From positions 62,001 through 126,000 of the forward strand of contig URSS01000003.1 in assembly GCA_900550545.1 (NCBI GenBank): a DNA stretch of 64,000 nucleotides, given 5' to 3'. Position numbers and translations under genes: made by a program. Position 1 is the first letter of the stretch, and every line of letters starts with the position of its first letter. This DNA is from an uncultured Lachnobacterium sp. Lineage in GTDB: Bacteria > Bacillota > Clostridia > Lachnospirales > Lachnospiraceae. The notes below the pieces were generated by a model. The model was not told the origin of the DNA and searched no databases. It saw only the letters and a list, made by a program, of their open reading frames with translations. Shown piece after piece: positions 8,023-16,209 of the stretch.

Positions 8023-8715
8023 ATGGCAAAGAAAGTTCTCGTAGTTGACGATGAGAAGTTAATTGTAAAAGGAATCCGTTTCAGTTTGTTACAGGATGGA
8101 ATGGAAGTGGACTGTGCATACGATGGAGAGGAAGCGTTGGCTATGGCCAAAGCAAACGAGTATGATATGATTCTTTTGGATATCATGCTTCCAAAGATGG
8201 ATGGGTTCGAAGTGTGTCAGGCGATACGTGAATTTTCTGATATGCCGATTGTTATGCTGACTGCAAAGGGCGATGATATGGACAAAATTCTCGGACTTGA
8301 GTACGGTGCAGATGACTATATCACAAAGCCATTTAATATTCTGGAAGTTAAGGCACGCATCAAGGCAATTATGCGCCGGACTTCCGGTAACAAAGAGAAG
8401 AAAGTAAACAGTTCAGAAATTAACAAGGGTGATTTGCGACTGGATATGGACAGCCGCAGACTCTTTATCCTTGGGAGGGAAGTGAATCTGACAGCCAAAG
8501 AGTTCGATTTACTGGAACTTCTGGTAAAGAACGAAAATAAGGTATACAGCAGAGATGATCTGCTTGGACTTGTATGGGGAAAAGATTATCCGGGGGATGT
8601 CCGGACGGTAGATGTACATGTGCGTCGTCTGCGTGAGAAGATCGAAGCAAATCCAAGTGAGCCAAAGTATGTGCATACCAAGTGGGGTGTTGGATACTAC
8701 TATAATCAGAAGTAG
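8023..8715 (+). CDS. OmpR/PhoB-family response regulator
   Basis: Two-component transcription regulator, 230 aa. The receiver domain covers residues 3-116, with the acidic pocket VVDDE, phospho-acceptor Asp53 (LLDIM), the Thr of MLTAKGD and the Lys of ITKPFN. A winged-helix DNA-binding domain (about 132-228) carries the family's TVDVHVRRLREKI recognition helix and ends in WGVGYYY. GAGGTG at 8013-8018 supports the ATG at 8023; the comEA stop lies just upstream. It pairs with the adjacent kinase. What it controls is not visible, though the setting suggests competence or envelope genes. Confidence 0.93.
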   Translation: MAKKVLVVDDEKLIVKGIRFSLLQDGMEVDCAYDGEEALAMAKANEYDMILLDIMLPKMDGFEVCQAIREFSDMPIVMLTAKGDDMDKILGLEYGADDYITKPFNILEVKARIKAIMRRTSGNKEKKVNSSEINKGDLRLDMDSRRLFILGREVNLTAKEFDLLELLVKNENKVYSRDDLLGLVWGKDYPGDVRTVDVHVRRLREKIEANPSEPKYVHTKWGVGYYYNQK

Positions 8716-8727
8716 AAAGGGTTTCCC

Positions 8728-10179
8728 ATGCGAAAGAATAAACAGTTACTTTCCTTTTTAAAAAGTTTAAAATTTCGATTGATTCTTTTTATTCTTGTTC
8801 TTGTGATTGTACCGAGCCTTATTTTGGCAGCTGGACTTTTAAATTCTTATGAGTCCAGGGCGGTATCTATTCGCGAGAGCGAGATTCTAAGTCAGGCCAA
8901 GATTCTGGCCAATCAGATAGCAACCAGTGATTATATGAATATGGATGAACAGGTGGAATCCAGCACGATTCAGGCGCAGATTGATATGCTTACAACAATC
9001 TACGATGGACGTGTGATTATTGTGGACCGTAATTTCCGTGTATATTGTGACACTTACAATCTTGATGATCATAAGATGATTATTGCGGAGGAAGTAATTC
9101 GCAGTTTCCGGGGAGAGGATATTACACACTATGATTCGGAGAATCATTATATTGAGATGACGATTCCAATCAGTAATCCGAATGACAGCAGTGACAAGAT
9201 TCTTGGTGTAATGCTTATCAGCGTATCTACGGATAATATCCAGATCAATCAGGGCTACCTGCGACAGATCGCAACGATCATTGTCGTAATCGTAGCAGTT
9301 GCAATGGTATTCTTTGGAGTACTTATGGTGTTGCATTTCCTGAAGCCTTTTGCAAAAATCTCGGAAGGAATCGGTGCAATCAAGGAAGGATATGGAGATG
9401 ATTGTCTTCAGGTCAATAATTACACGGAAACGGCACAGATTTGTGAGCGCTTTAATCAGATGCTTGGCCGGATGAAAGTTATGGACGATTCCCGGCAGGA
9501 ATTTGTTTCAAATGTGTCCCATGAATTAAAGACGCCAATGACATCTATGAAAGTATTGGCAGATTCCATCAACACGATGCCGGATGCACCGGTAGAGCTG
9601 TATCAGGAATTCATGGAGGATATAACGAACGAGATTGAGCGTGAGACAAAGATTATTAATGACCTGCTTTCTCTTGTAAAAATGGACAAGTCTGCAGCAG
9701 ATTTGAATGTTACGACGGTCAATGTCAATGAACTGTTAGAACAGATCCTAAAGCGTTTACAGCCAATTGCGGATAAGCAGAAAGTAGAGTTGGTGCTTGA
9801 AAGTTTCCGTCCGGTTACAGCGGAGGTTGATGAAGTGAAAATTACACTTGCAATTACCAACCTTGTGGAAAATGCTATTAAATATAACCGTAACAATGGA
9901 GAAGGCTGGGTTCATGTTTCTCTTAATGCGGATCACCAGTATTTTTACCTGAAAGTAGAGGATTCCGGAATTGGAATACCGGAAGAATCCTTAGAACATA
10001 TTTATGAAAGATTCTACCGTGTAGATAAGTCACATTCCCGTGAAATTGGTGGAACGGGTCTTGGACTTGCTATCACACGTAATTCTATTTTGATGCACAG
10101 GGGTGCCATCAAAGTACATTCGGTATTGGGTGAGGGAACCACATTTGATGTGCGCATTCCTTTGAACTATATTGCGTAG
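8728..10179 (+). CDS. Membrane sensor histidine kinase
   Basis: 483 aa. The first membrane helix is at about residues 15-35, followed by an extracytoplasmic sensing region (about 36-190). A second helix (TIIVVIVAVAMVFFGVLMVL, about 188-207) leads to HAMP, then a HisKA domain with phospho-His265 in NVSHELKTPM. The HATPase domain has N-box NLVENAIKYN, G1 EDSGIGIP and G2 GGTGLGLA. It is 12 nt after the response regulator gene, so they form one operon. The extracellular ligand is unknown. The next gene encodes a GerMN lipoprotein that could be its accessory sensor. Confidence 0.93.
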   Translation: MRKNKQLLSFLKSLKFRLILFILVLVIVPSLILAAGLLNSYESRAVSIRESEILSQAKILANQIATSDYMNMDEQVESSTIQAQIDMLTTIYDGRVIIVDRNFRVYCDTYNLDDHKMIIAEEVIRSFRGEDITHYDSENHYIEMTIPISNPNDSSDKILGVMLISVSTDNIQINQGYLRQIATIIVVIVAVAMVFFGVLMVLHFLKPFAKISEGIGAIKEGYGDDCLQVNNYTETAQICERFNQMLGRMKVMDDSRQEFVSNVSHELKTPMTSMKVLADSINTMPDAPVELYQEFMEDITNEIERETKIINDLLSLVKMDKSAADLNVTTVNVNELLEQILKRLQPIADKQKVELVLESFRPVTAEVDEVKITLAITNLVENAIKYNRNNGEGWVHVSLNADHQYFYLKVEDSGIGIPEESLEHIYERFYRVDKSHSREIGGTGLGLAITRNSILMHRGAIKVHSVLGEGTTFDVRIPLNYIA

Positions 10180-10188
10180 GAGATGCTT

Positions 10189-11130
10189 ATGAAAAAGAAA
10201 ATATGTGCAATACTCCTGCTGTGTGTATGCTTACTTATGTTGCTGAGTGCATGTGGTAAGGAGAAAAAGACCGGTGAGTATCAGGTATTTTATCTGAATG
10301 CAGATGTTACCAGAATCATACCGGAGAAGGTTGAGTTAAAATCCTCGCAGGAGGATAAAAAAATAGAGGAACTTTTGAAAGACTTAAAAAAGCAGCCACA
10401 GGATGCTTCTTTGCGTCAGACAATTCCAAATAAGGTAAAAGTGCTAGGCGTAAGTACTGCGGCATATCAGATTACGGTCGATTTCAGCAAAGAGTATTAC
10501 GATATGAGTCCAACGCAGGAAGTACTGACAAGGGCAGCCATTGTAAAGACTCTGTTACAGATTAAGAAATATCCGTATGTCATGTTTACAGTGGAGTCGG
10601 AGCCTCTTGTCAACAGCAGTAAGAATGCGGTTGGTTCCATGAGTGAAGACAGCTTTGTGGAGAATCCGGGCGAACAGATCAATTCCAGCCAGAAAACAAC
10701 ACTGACGCTTTATTTTTCGAGCAAGGATGGAACGAAACTTGTTCCGGAAACCCGTGAGGTTCATTACAGTTCCAATATTTCTCTTGAGAAACTTGTCATG
10801 GAACAGTTGATGGAAGGACCAAAGACAAAGAAGAAGCTGGCAACCATTCCGACCGGAACCAAGCTGATTACCATAACGGTCGTGGATGGTGTCTGTTATG
10901 TCAATATGGATGAGACGTTTCAGAATCAGAATCAGGAAATTTCTGAACAGGTCGTATTGTATTCAATCGTAGATTCACTGACGGAATTGTCGAGCATTGA
11001 TAAGGTACAGATTTCCATCAATGGTGATACAAGTGGAAAATGCCGGTATACGTACGATCTTGCACCGATGTATAAAGAAGATATGAGTATTGTAGAGAAT
11101 GGGCAGGAAGAGGTGGATTCTACACAGTGA
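10189..11130 (+). CDS. GerMN-domain lipoprotein
   Basis: 313-aa secreted lipoprotein. The lipobox LLSAC (Cys at about residue 23) follows a hydrophobic signal. Two GerMN (sporulation/germination) repeats follow, about residues 30-140 and 165-285; each shows the family pattern of a long helix and a V-DFS or VNMDETF strand. ATG 10189 is favoured by TAGGAG at 10177-10182. The gene is translationally close to the kinase and overlaps comEC by 4 nt. In Actinobacteria the GerMN lipoprotein LpqB works with the MtrB kinase; a similar role here is inference. It may instead act in the spore. Confidence 0.85.
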   Translation: MKKKICAILLLCVCLLMLLSACGKEKKTGEYQVFYLNADVTRIIPEKVELKSSQEDKKIEELLKDLKKQPQDASLRQTIPNKVKVLGVSTAAYQITVDFSKEYYDMSPTQEVLTRAAIVKTLLQIKKYPYVMFTVESEPLVNSSKNAVGSMSEDSFVENPGEQINSSQKTTLTLYFSSKDGTKLVPETREVHYSSNISLEKLVMEQLMEGPKTKKKLATIPTGTKLITITVVDGVCYVNMDETFQNQNQEISEQVVLYSIVDSLTELSSIDKVQISINGDTSGKCRYTYDLAPMYKEDMSIVENGQEEVDSTQ

Positions 11131-13574
11131 GTAAAAGACCGGTTCTTTTGCTTGCAGCAATGTTTTGCGTGGGAATCCTGTCAGGAGAAGTGAAATCTGC
11201 TATTTTGCTCGCAGGATTTTTAATTTTCTATGCAAAGCCATGGAAAGAAAAGGGGATACGAAAGGCAGTGTTTGCGGCAGGCCTTCCCCTTTTGTTCTTT
11301 CTCGGCATACTGTGTATGTGCCGGGAAAGTGCATTTCGCCAGAGTTATCTGGGCAGGATGCAGGATGAAAATCAGGTTCGTCTTGCAGGGAGAGTTACGC
11401 GTATGGAAGAAAAGACGCGTTGTTTTTATTATTATCTAACGGACTGTACGATCAGTCTGTCTGGACAACATATGCAGACAAATGATGCGATTGCATATGT
11501 TTCTTCCGATGAATATTCCATCGGGCAAATCCTTATCGTAGAGGGAACAATTTCATTATTTGATGCTGCGACGAACGAGGGCGCTTTCGATGCGCGACAG
11601 TTTTACCAAAGCCAGAAAATTGATTTTGGAATTTGGGTGGAACGGGTGATTGCGGTGCGTGGAAAAGAGGACAGGTATCGCATGTTTTTAGAGAACATCC
11701 GGCAGCGTCTGAAGAATAATATAGAAAGCTGCATGAAGGATGGAGGTGTCCTTTCTGCTATGATTCTCGGTGAAAAAAGCGGGCTTGATGCCGAGGTAAA
11801 AAGCCTGTATCAGAAAGCCGGGATATCTCATATTCTTGCAATATCCGGGTTACATGTTTCGTTCCTTGGTATGGGGCTGTATCGGATTCTGTGCCATCGG
11901 CTACGTCGTAGCTATTGGATGTCTGCTACGATCACATCGTCTGTGATGATTTCATACGCGATTATGACGGGGAACGGTGTATCAACACTTCGGGCAGTAG
12001 GCATGCTTTGTGTTTATCTCATTGCAGATATGCTTGGGCAAAATTATGATATGCTCAGTGCATTGGGAGTTATGATTTTTGTATTGTTGTGGAAAAATCC
12101 GTTTCTGATCGGCTACAGTGGATTTGTTTTTTCCATAGCTGCGGTGTTGGGAGTAGGCGCCGGACAGGAAGTTATCCTTAAATATGTAAAGGTTTGTGTT
12201 GGAAAACAAAAGAAGAAGACGGAAGCGGAAAATGTTCTAAAACAAAAGTGGAAAGCACAGAGAGAAGGACTGTGGATCAGTCTGTCCATCCAGCTTTTTA
12301 CGCTTCCGCTTGTGGCATATCATTATTATGAGATACCGGTTTATGCGATGATTTTAAATCTGTTTGTTCTTGCACTCGTAAAATATCTGATGGAACTGGG
12401 CGTTTTGGGGGCAATCAGTGGATTGTTTTCTTATGGGATTGCAAAATGGATTCTTGTGCCTTGCGGATGGATTCTGTGGGGATACGAGAAGCTGTGCCGG
12501 TTATTTGTCGGACTTCCTGGGGCACAGTACATTACTGGAAAGCCGGACATGCGTCAAATGATTACATATTATACAGGGCTTGCTGTCATTTTGTTTATGT
12601 TGTATCGGAGATTACAATTTACAGAAGCAAAGCTTGCAAAAGAGCAGTATGGGAAAGTGCAATTTATGAACGATTCTAATGCAGGCAAGTGGAATATATG
12701 TAGAAAATCAAAACAGAGATTGGCAGGAGCTGTATATATTTTTGTGCCGTTTGCAATGTTGTTTCTTGTGTTGGCCTGGCCACAGAAGAAGAACTTTGAA
12801 ATCGATTTTTTGGATGTAGGGCAGGGAGATGGCATTTATCTGTGTACGGGCGATGGTGTGGCAATGTTCGTGGATGGTGGCAGCACCAATGTAAAAAATG
12901 TAGGACAATATCGTATTCTTCCGTTCCTGAAAGCAAAGGGCGTTCGTAAAATTTCCTGCTGGTTTGTCAGTCATACGGATGCAGATCATATTTCCGGTCT
13001 CGAGGAAGTGCTTGCATCCGGTTATCCGGTGGAACGGTTACTATTTGCAGAGGCGGTAAAGGTCAAAGAGAAAACAAAAAGTTTGGCAAAACTGGCAGAA
13101 AAAGCAGGGACGGTCGTGCAATACATGGAAGCAGATGAAACTTTATACAGTAAAAATGCAGCCATTCGATGTCTCTATCCGCAGGCAATGGTGCAAAGTG
13201 AGGATATCAATGAGCAATGTCTGGTGCTTTGCTATGAAGAAGGTGGCGTGAAAGCATTGTTTGCCGGAGATATTTCATCAGAGATTGAAAAGAAAATTTT
13301 GGAGAGGAAACGCATAGAACATGTACAGATTTATAAAGCAAATCACCATGGATCGCGCTTTTCGAACGGAGAGGAATGGATGCAGGTGCTGCATCCGCAG
13401 ATTACGGTTGCATCGGCGGGAAAGAATAACCGGTATGGACATCCGAGTGTGGAGGCTTGTGACCGCATCTGGGCGAGTGGAAGTGCTTTTTACTGTACGA
13501 CAGAATATGGAAGGATTCGTGTGCGCATCGTGGATGGAAAACTGGTCTGCGATGGTTATGTTACGGCACCTTGA
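11127..13574 (+). CDS. comEC: DNA internalization competence protein ComEC/Rec2
   Basis: Membrane channel that moves single-stranded DNA into the cell during transformation. The 815 aa comprise an N-terminal DUF4131-like region, a central Competence domain with many membrane spans (ILAISGLHVSFLGMGLYR at about residues 236-253), and a C-terminal metallo-beta-lactamase domain from about residue 555 (FLDVGQGDGIYL, FVDGGS, SHTDADHISGL, ANHHGSRF). The SHTDADH metal-binding motif is intact. The start is GTG in a GTGA overlap with the upstream stop, so translation is likely coupled. ComEC with ComEA argues for a transformation system; the pilus genes are not in the window. Confidence 0.95.
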   Translation: MSKRPVLLLAAMFCVGILSGEVKSAILLAGFLIFYAKPWKEKGIRKAVFAAGLPLLFFLGILCMCRESAFRQSYLGRMQDENQVRLAGRVTRMEEKTRCFYYYLTDCTISLSGQHMQTNDAIAYVSSDEYSIGQILIVEGTISLFDAATNEGAFDARQFYQSQKIDFGIWVERVIAVRGKEDRYRMFLENIRQRLKNNIESCMKDGGVLSAMILGEKSGLDAEVKSLYQKAGISHILAISGLHVSFLGMGLYRILCHRLRRSYWMSATITSSVMISYAIMTGNGVSTLRAVGMLCVYLIADMLGQNYDMLSALGVMIFVLLWKNPFLIGYSGFVFSIAAVLGVGAGQEVILKYVKVCVGKQKKKTEAENVLKQKWKAQREGLWISLSIQLFTLPLVAYHYYEIPVYAMILNLFVLALVKYLMELGVLGAISGLFSYGIAKWILVPCGWILWGYEKLCRLFVGLPGAQYITGKPDMRQMITYYTGLAVILFMLYRRLQFTEAKLAKEQYGKVQFMNDSNAGKWNICRKSKQRLAGAVYIFVPFAMLFLVLAWPQKKNFEIDFLDVGQGDGIYLCTGDGVAMFVDGGSTNVKNVGQYRILPFLKAKGVRKISCWFVSHTDADHISGLEEVLASGYPVERLLFAEAVKVKEKTKSLAKLAEKAGTVVQYMEADETLYSKNAAIRCLYPQAMVQSEDINEQCLVLCYEEGGVKALFAGDISSEIEKKILERKRIEHVQIYKANHHGSRFSNGEEWMQVLHPQITVASAGKNNRYGHPSVEACDRIWASGSAFYCTTEYGRIRVRIVDGKLVCDGYVTAP

Positions 13575-13578
13575 CAGC

Positions 13579-13608
13579 TTGCAATTTTGTAACTGTTTAT
13601 TATATAAT
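13579..13608 (+). promoter_or_regulatory. holA promoter, apparently giving a leaderless transcript
   Basis: TTGCAA (13579-13584), 18 bp, perfect TATAAT (13603-13608). The ATG at 13615 begins 7 nt after the -10 element, where transcription normally starts, and there is no ribosome binding site between. Confidence 0.6.
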
Positions 13609-13614
13609 CATTGC

Positions 13615-14598
13615 ATGAAAACAATTGATAACGACATTAAAACAGGACAATTAAAACAGGTATATCTGCTCTACGGAGAGGAGCAGTATCTGATCCGCCA
13701 GTATCGTGACAAGTTAAAGAAAGCGATGGTGGCAGAGGATGATACGATGAATTTTTCTTCTTTTGAGGGCAATGATATCAATCAGAAGGAAATTATCGAT
13801 CTGGCAGAGACTCTGCCATTTTTTGCAGACCGTCGTATGATTCTGATCGAGGACAGCGGTCTGTTCAAAAAGAGCGCGGAGGAACTGGCGGATTATATGG
13901 CATCCGTTCCGGAGACAACCTGCTTTGTATTTGTGGAAAAGGAAGTAGATAAAAAGACAAAAATGTACAAAGCGGTCAACAAAATCGGAAGTGTTGTGGA
14001 ATTCAAACGACAGACGGATGAGACATTGGCGCGTTGGATCAATGGTCGCATCCGCAGGAACGGAAAAAATATTACAGGGGATGCCTATGCGCTGTTTGTT
14101 CAGAAAACAGGAACGGATATGGAGAACATAGATAAGGAATTAGAAAAGCTGCTCTGTTATACCCTGGACAAAGAATACATTGATGTGACAGATGTGGAAG
14201 CTGTCACAACGGAACAGACGGAGAATAAAATCTTTGATATGGTCGATGCGGTTGCAGCGCATCAGCAGAAACGTGCGCTTGATTTGTATTATGATCTTCT
14301 GGCGTTGAAAGAAGCACCGATGCGTATCCTTTATCTGATCTCCAATCAGTTTCAGCGGCTTATGATCGTAAAGTCCATGTCCAATCAGGGATTTGCCAAC
14401 AAAGAAATTGCGTCCAAAGCCGGATGCCCGGAGTGGGCGGTCCGCAAATATCAGGCACAGTGTCGGTCATTTACGTTAGAACAGTTGAAACAGGCGATAA
14501 AGGATGGGGTAGAGTATGAGACTGCAGTAAAAACCGGACATATGAATGACCAGATGGCGGTGGAATTGTTTATTGTGGCATATAGCAGAAAGAATTAG
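13615..14598 (+). CDS. holA: DNA polymerase III subunit delta
   Basis: Clamp-loader subunit that opens the beta sliding clamp. At 327 aa it has the usual size. It begins MKTIDNDIKTGQLKQVYLLYGEEQ with the YLLYGEE motif typical of HolA, followed by the AAA+-like fold without Walker motifs. The frame is open back into comEC, but the homology starts at ATG 13615. That ATG has no Shine-Dalgarno and lies at the expected transcription start. The order comEC-holA-rpsT(minus)-gpr is conserved in many Firmicutes. Confidence 0.93.
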   Translation: MKTIDNDIKTGQLKQVYLLYGEEQYLIRQYRDKLKKAMVAEDDTMNFSSFEGNDINQKEIIDLAETLPFFADRRMILIEDSGLFKKSAEELADYMASVPETTCFVFVEKEVDKKTKMYKAVNKIGSVVEFKRQTDETLARWINGRIRRNGKNITGDAYALFVQKTGTDMENIDKELEKLLCYTLDKEYIDVTDVEAVTTEQTENKIFDMVDAVAAHQQKRALDLYYDLLALKEAPMRILYLISNQFQRLMIVKSMSNQGFANKEIASKAGCPEWAVRKYQAQCRSFTLEQLKQAIKDGVEYETAVKTGHMNDQMAVELFIVAYSRKN

Positions 14599-14641
14599 TT
14601 GTTTGTAACGATTCAGATTCCAAAAGAAATTTTTATACAAC

Positions 14642-14678
14642 AAAAAGCACTCAGCATGACGGTACTGGGTGCTTTTAT
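14642..14678. terminator. Bidirectional terminator between holA and rpsT
   Basis: AAAAGCACTCAG pairs with CTGGGTGCTTTT (one wobble) around a short loop, with T-rich tails on both strands. Confidence 0.85.
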
Positions 14679-14707
14679 ATTTATAGGGTGATTATAGTTA
14701 AAACAAA

Positions 14708-14971
14708 TTAAGCAACACCGTTTACTAATTTTGCTAAACGGGAAACTTTGCGAGCTGCATTGTTCTTGTGGTAAATTCCCTTAGAACATGCGCTCTCGAT
14801 AACGGAAGAAGCATTCTTGAATGCAGCTTCTGCAGCAGCCTTATCGTTTGCAGCAACAGCAGCCTCTACCTTCTTGATTGCTGTCTTAACTTCTGAACGA
14901 ACAGCCTTATTCTTTGCAGTCTTTGTCTGAGTAACTAAAATTCTCTTCTTAGCAGATTTAATGTTAGCCAA
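14708..14971 (-). CDS. rpsT: 30S ribosomal protein S20
   Basis: Primary 16S rRNA-binding protein of the small subunit. The 87-aa product reads (M)ANIKSAKKRILV at the start, the S20 hallmark, and is Lys/Ala rich. The initiation codon is TTG at 14971-14969, preceded by GGAGGTG (minus strand, 14984-14978). The frame could be extended to another TTG at 14992, but that would read through the ribosome site. UUG is also the start of E. coli rpsT. Convergent with holA and divergent from gpr. Confidence 0.95.
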   Translation of the reverse strand: MANIKSAKKRILVTQTKTAKNKAVRSEVKTAIKKVEAAVAANDKAAAEAAFKNASSVIESACSKGIYHKNNAARKVSRLAKLVNGVA

Positions 14972-15075
14972 TCTGTACACCTCCAAATTCAAATATAATC
15001 GTTTTAAGTAATGTTAAATAACAAATATTATGCGGTGAAACAGACACGGACGCTCCATCGCAAACATACTAGAAT

Positions 15076-15104
15076 ATAATATGCCAACCTTGTCTTGCTG
15101 TCAA
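15076..15104 (-). promoter_or_regulatory. rpsT promoter
   Basis: Minus strand: perfect TTGACA (15104-15099), 17 bp, TATTAT (15081-15076). It gives a leader of about 100 nt before the TTG start. Confidence 0.75.
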
Positions 15105-15199
15105 TACATATTCTGAAAAAAATTGGGAAAAATTACGTTATATTTGGAAACAGACAGGCGATATCTGCTTATCTTGATAAAAGGAGGGAATGCGCATTG

Positions 15200-16189
15200 A
15201 TGGAAAGTTATCCGATTCGTACCGATCTGGCATTGGAATCGCAGGAGCGTTTGAAAAAGGACAAAGGAAATATAAGAGGAATCCGCTTTCTCGAAGAAAA
15301 AAAGAAAAATGGAATTGTGGTCAGTACGGTTGTTATTGATACGGAAAATGCAGCAAAAGCCATGGGACGACCGAAAGGAACGTATGTGACGATTGAGGCA
15401 CCGGAGATGATCGAGGAAGATGCCGGATATCACAGGGATATTTCGATGGAACTGGCGCAGATTTTGCGCAATATGCTTCCAAAAAGTAAATTTCCAAAAG
15501 CAAGTGAAAATATGGAAACGGGAATCGATGTCTCTGTGCTTGTGGTGGGACTGGGAAACCGGGAGGTGACACCGGATGCTTTAGGACCGAAGGTGGTTGA
15601 TAATATGTTTATCACGCGTCATATCATGAATGAATTTGGACGTTATGCTTTTTCGGATGAAAATGTCAGCAGAATCAGTGGTATTGTGCCGGGAGTGATG
15701 GCACAGACAGGTATGGAGTGTGTAGAAATTCTAAAGGGAATCGTAAAGGAGACACAGCCGGAACTGATCGTTACAGTGGATGCGCTGGCAGCGCGAAATG
15801 TTAAACGCCTCGGAAGAACCATTCAGCTGACGGATACAGGAATCACACCGGGAAGCGGTATTGGGAACCACAGAAATGCCATCAATGAACAAAGCCTTGG
15901 ACTTCCGGTCATATCGCTTGGTGTGCCGACCGTTGTCAATGCGGCTACAATCGTTGCCGATGCAATGAGTGAACTGATCGAAGCGGAGGCATCATCCTGT
16001 CAGGATCTGGAAAAACTCGATGAGCAGCAGAGACAGGAACTGGCACAGGGGCTTTTGTCACCAAAATTAAATGAGCTCTTTGTTACGCCAAAGAATATCG
16101 ATGAATCGATTAAGCAACTGAGCTTCCTTTTATCGGAAGGGCTCAATATTGCATTGCTGGGGAATAAGGAGGAAAATGCAGGCATATAA
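15200..16189 (+). CDS. gpr: GPR endopeptidase (germination protease)
   Basis: Aspartate-like protease that degrades small acid-soluble spore proteins at germination, made as a zymogen in the forespore. The 329-aa protein starts MESYPIRTDLALE, matching the family's propeptide and mature N-terminus, and has the conserved VVGLGNREVTPDALGPKV and VTVDALAAR segments. AAGGAGGG at 15181-15188 lies 11 nt before ATG 15200; a TTG one codon earlier is an alternative. I could not identify a sigma-G promoter with confidence. Followed by spoIIP, as in Bacillus and many Clostridia. Confidence 0.95.
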   Translation: MESYPIRTDLALESQERLKKDKGNIRGIRFLEEKKKNGIVVSTVVIDTENAAKAMGRPKGTYVTIEAPEMIEEDAGYHRDISMELAQILRNMLPKSKFPKASENMETGIDVSVLVVGLGNREVTPDALGPKVVDNMFITRHIMNEFGRYAFSDENVSRISGIVPGVMAQTGMECVEILKGIVKETQPELIVTVDALAARNVKRLGRTIQLTDTGITPGSGIGNHRNAINEQSLGLPVISLGVPTVVNAATIVADAMSELIEAEASSCQDLEKLDEQQRQELAQGLLSPKLNELFVTPKNIDESIKQLSFLLSEGLNIALLGNKEENAGI

Positions 16190-16209
16190 TTTTTTGAGGT
16201 GGTGATAAT

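Noticed and set aside
13571..13576. Perfect TTGACA as the -35 of holA
   Set aside because: It is 26 bp from the TATAAT; the TTGCAA at 13579 has better spacing.
13321..13614. Long upstream extension of the holA frame into comEC
   Set aside because: It is the out-of-frame shadow of comEC; HolA similarity begins at the ATG at 13615.
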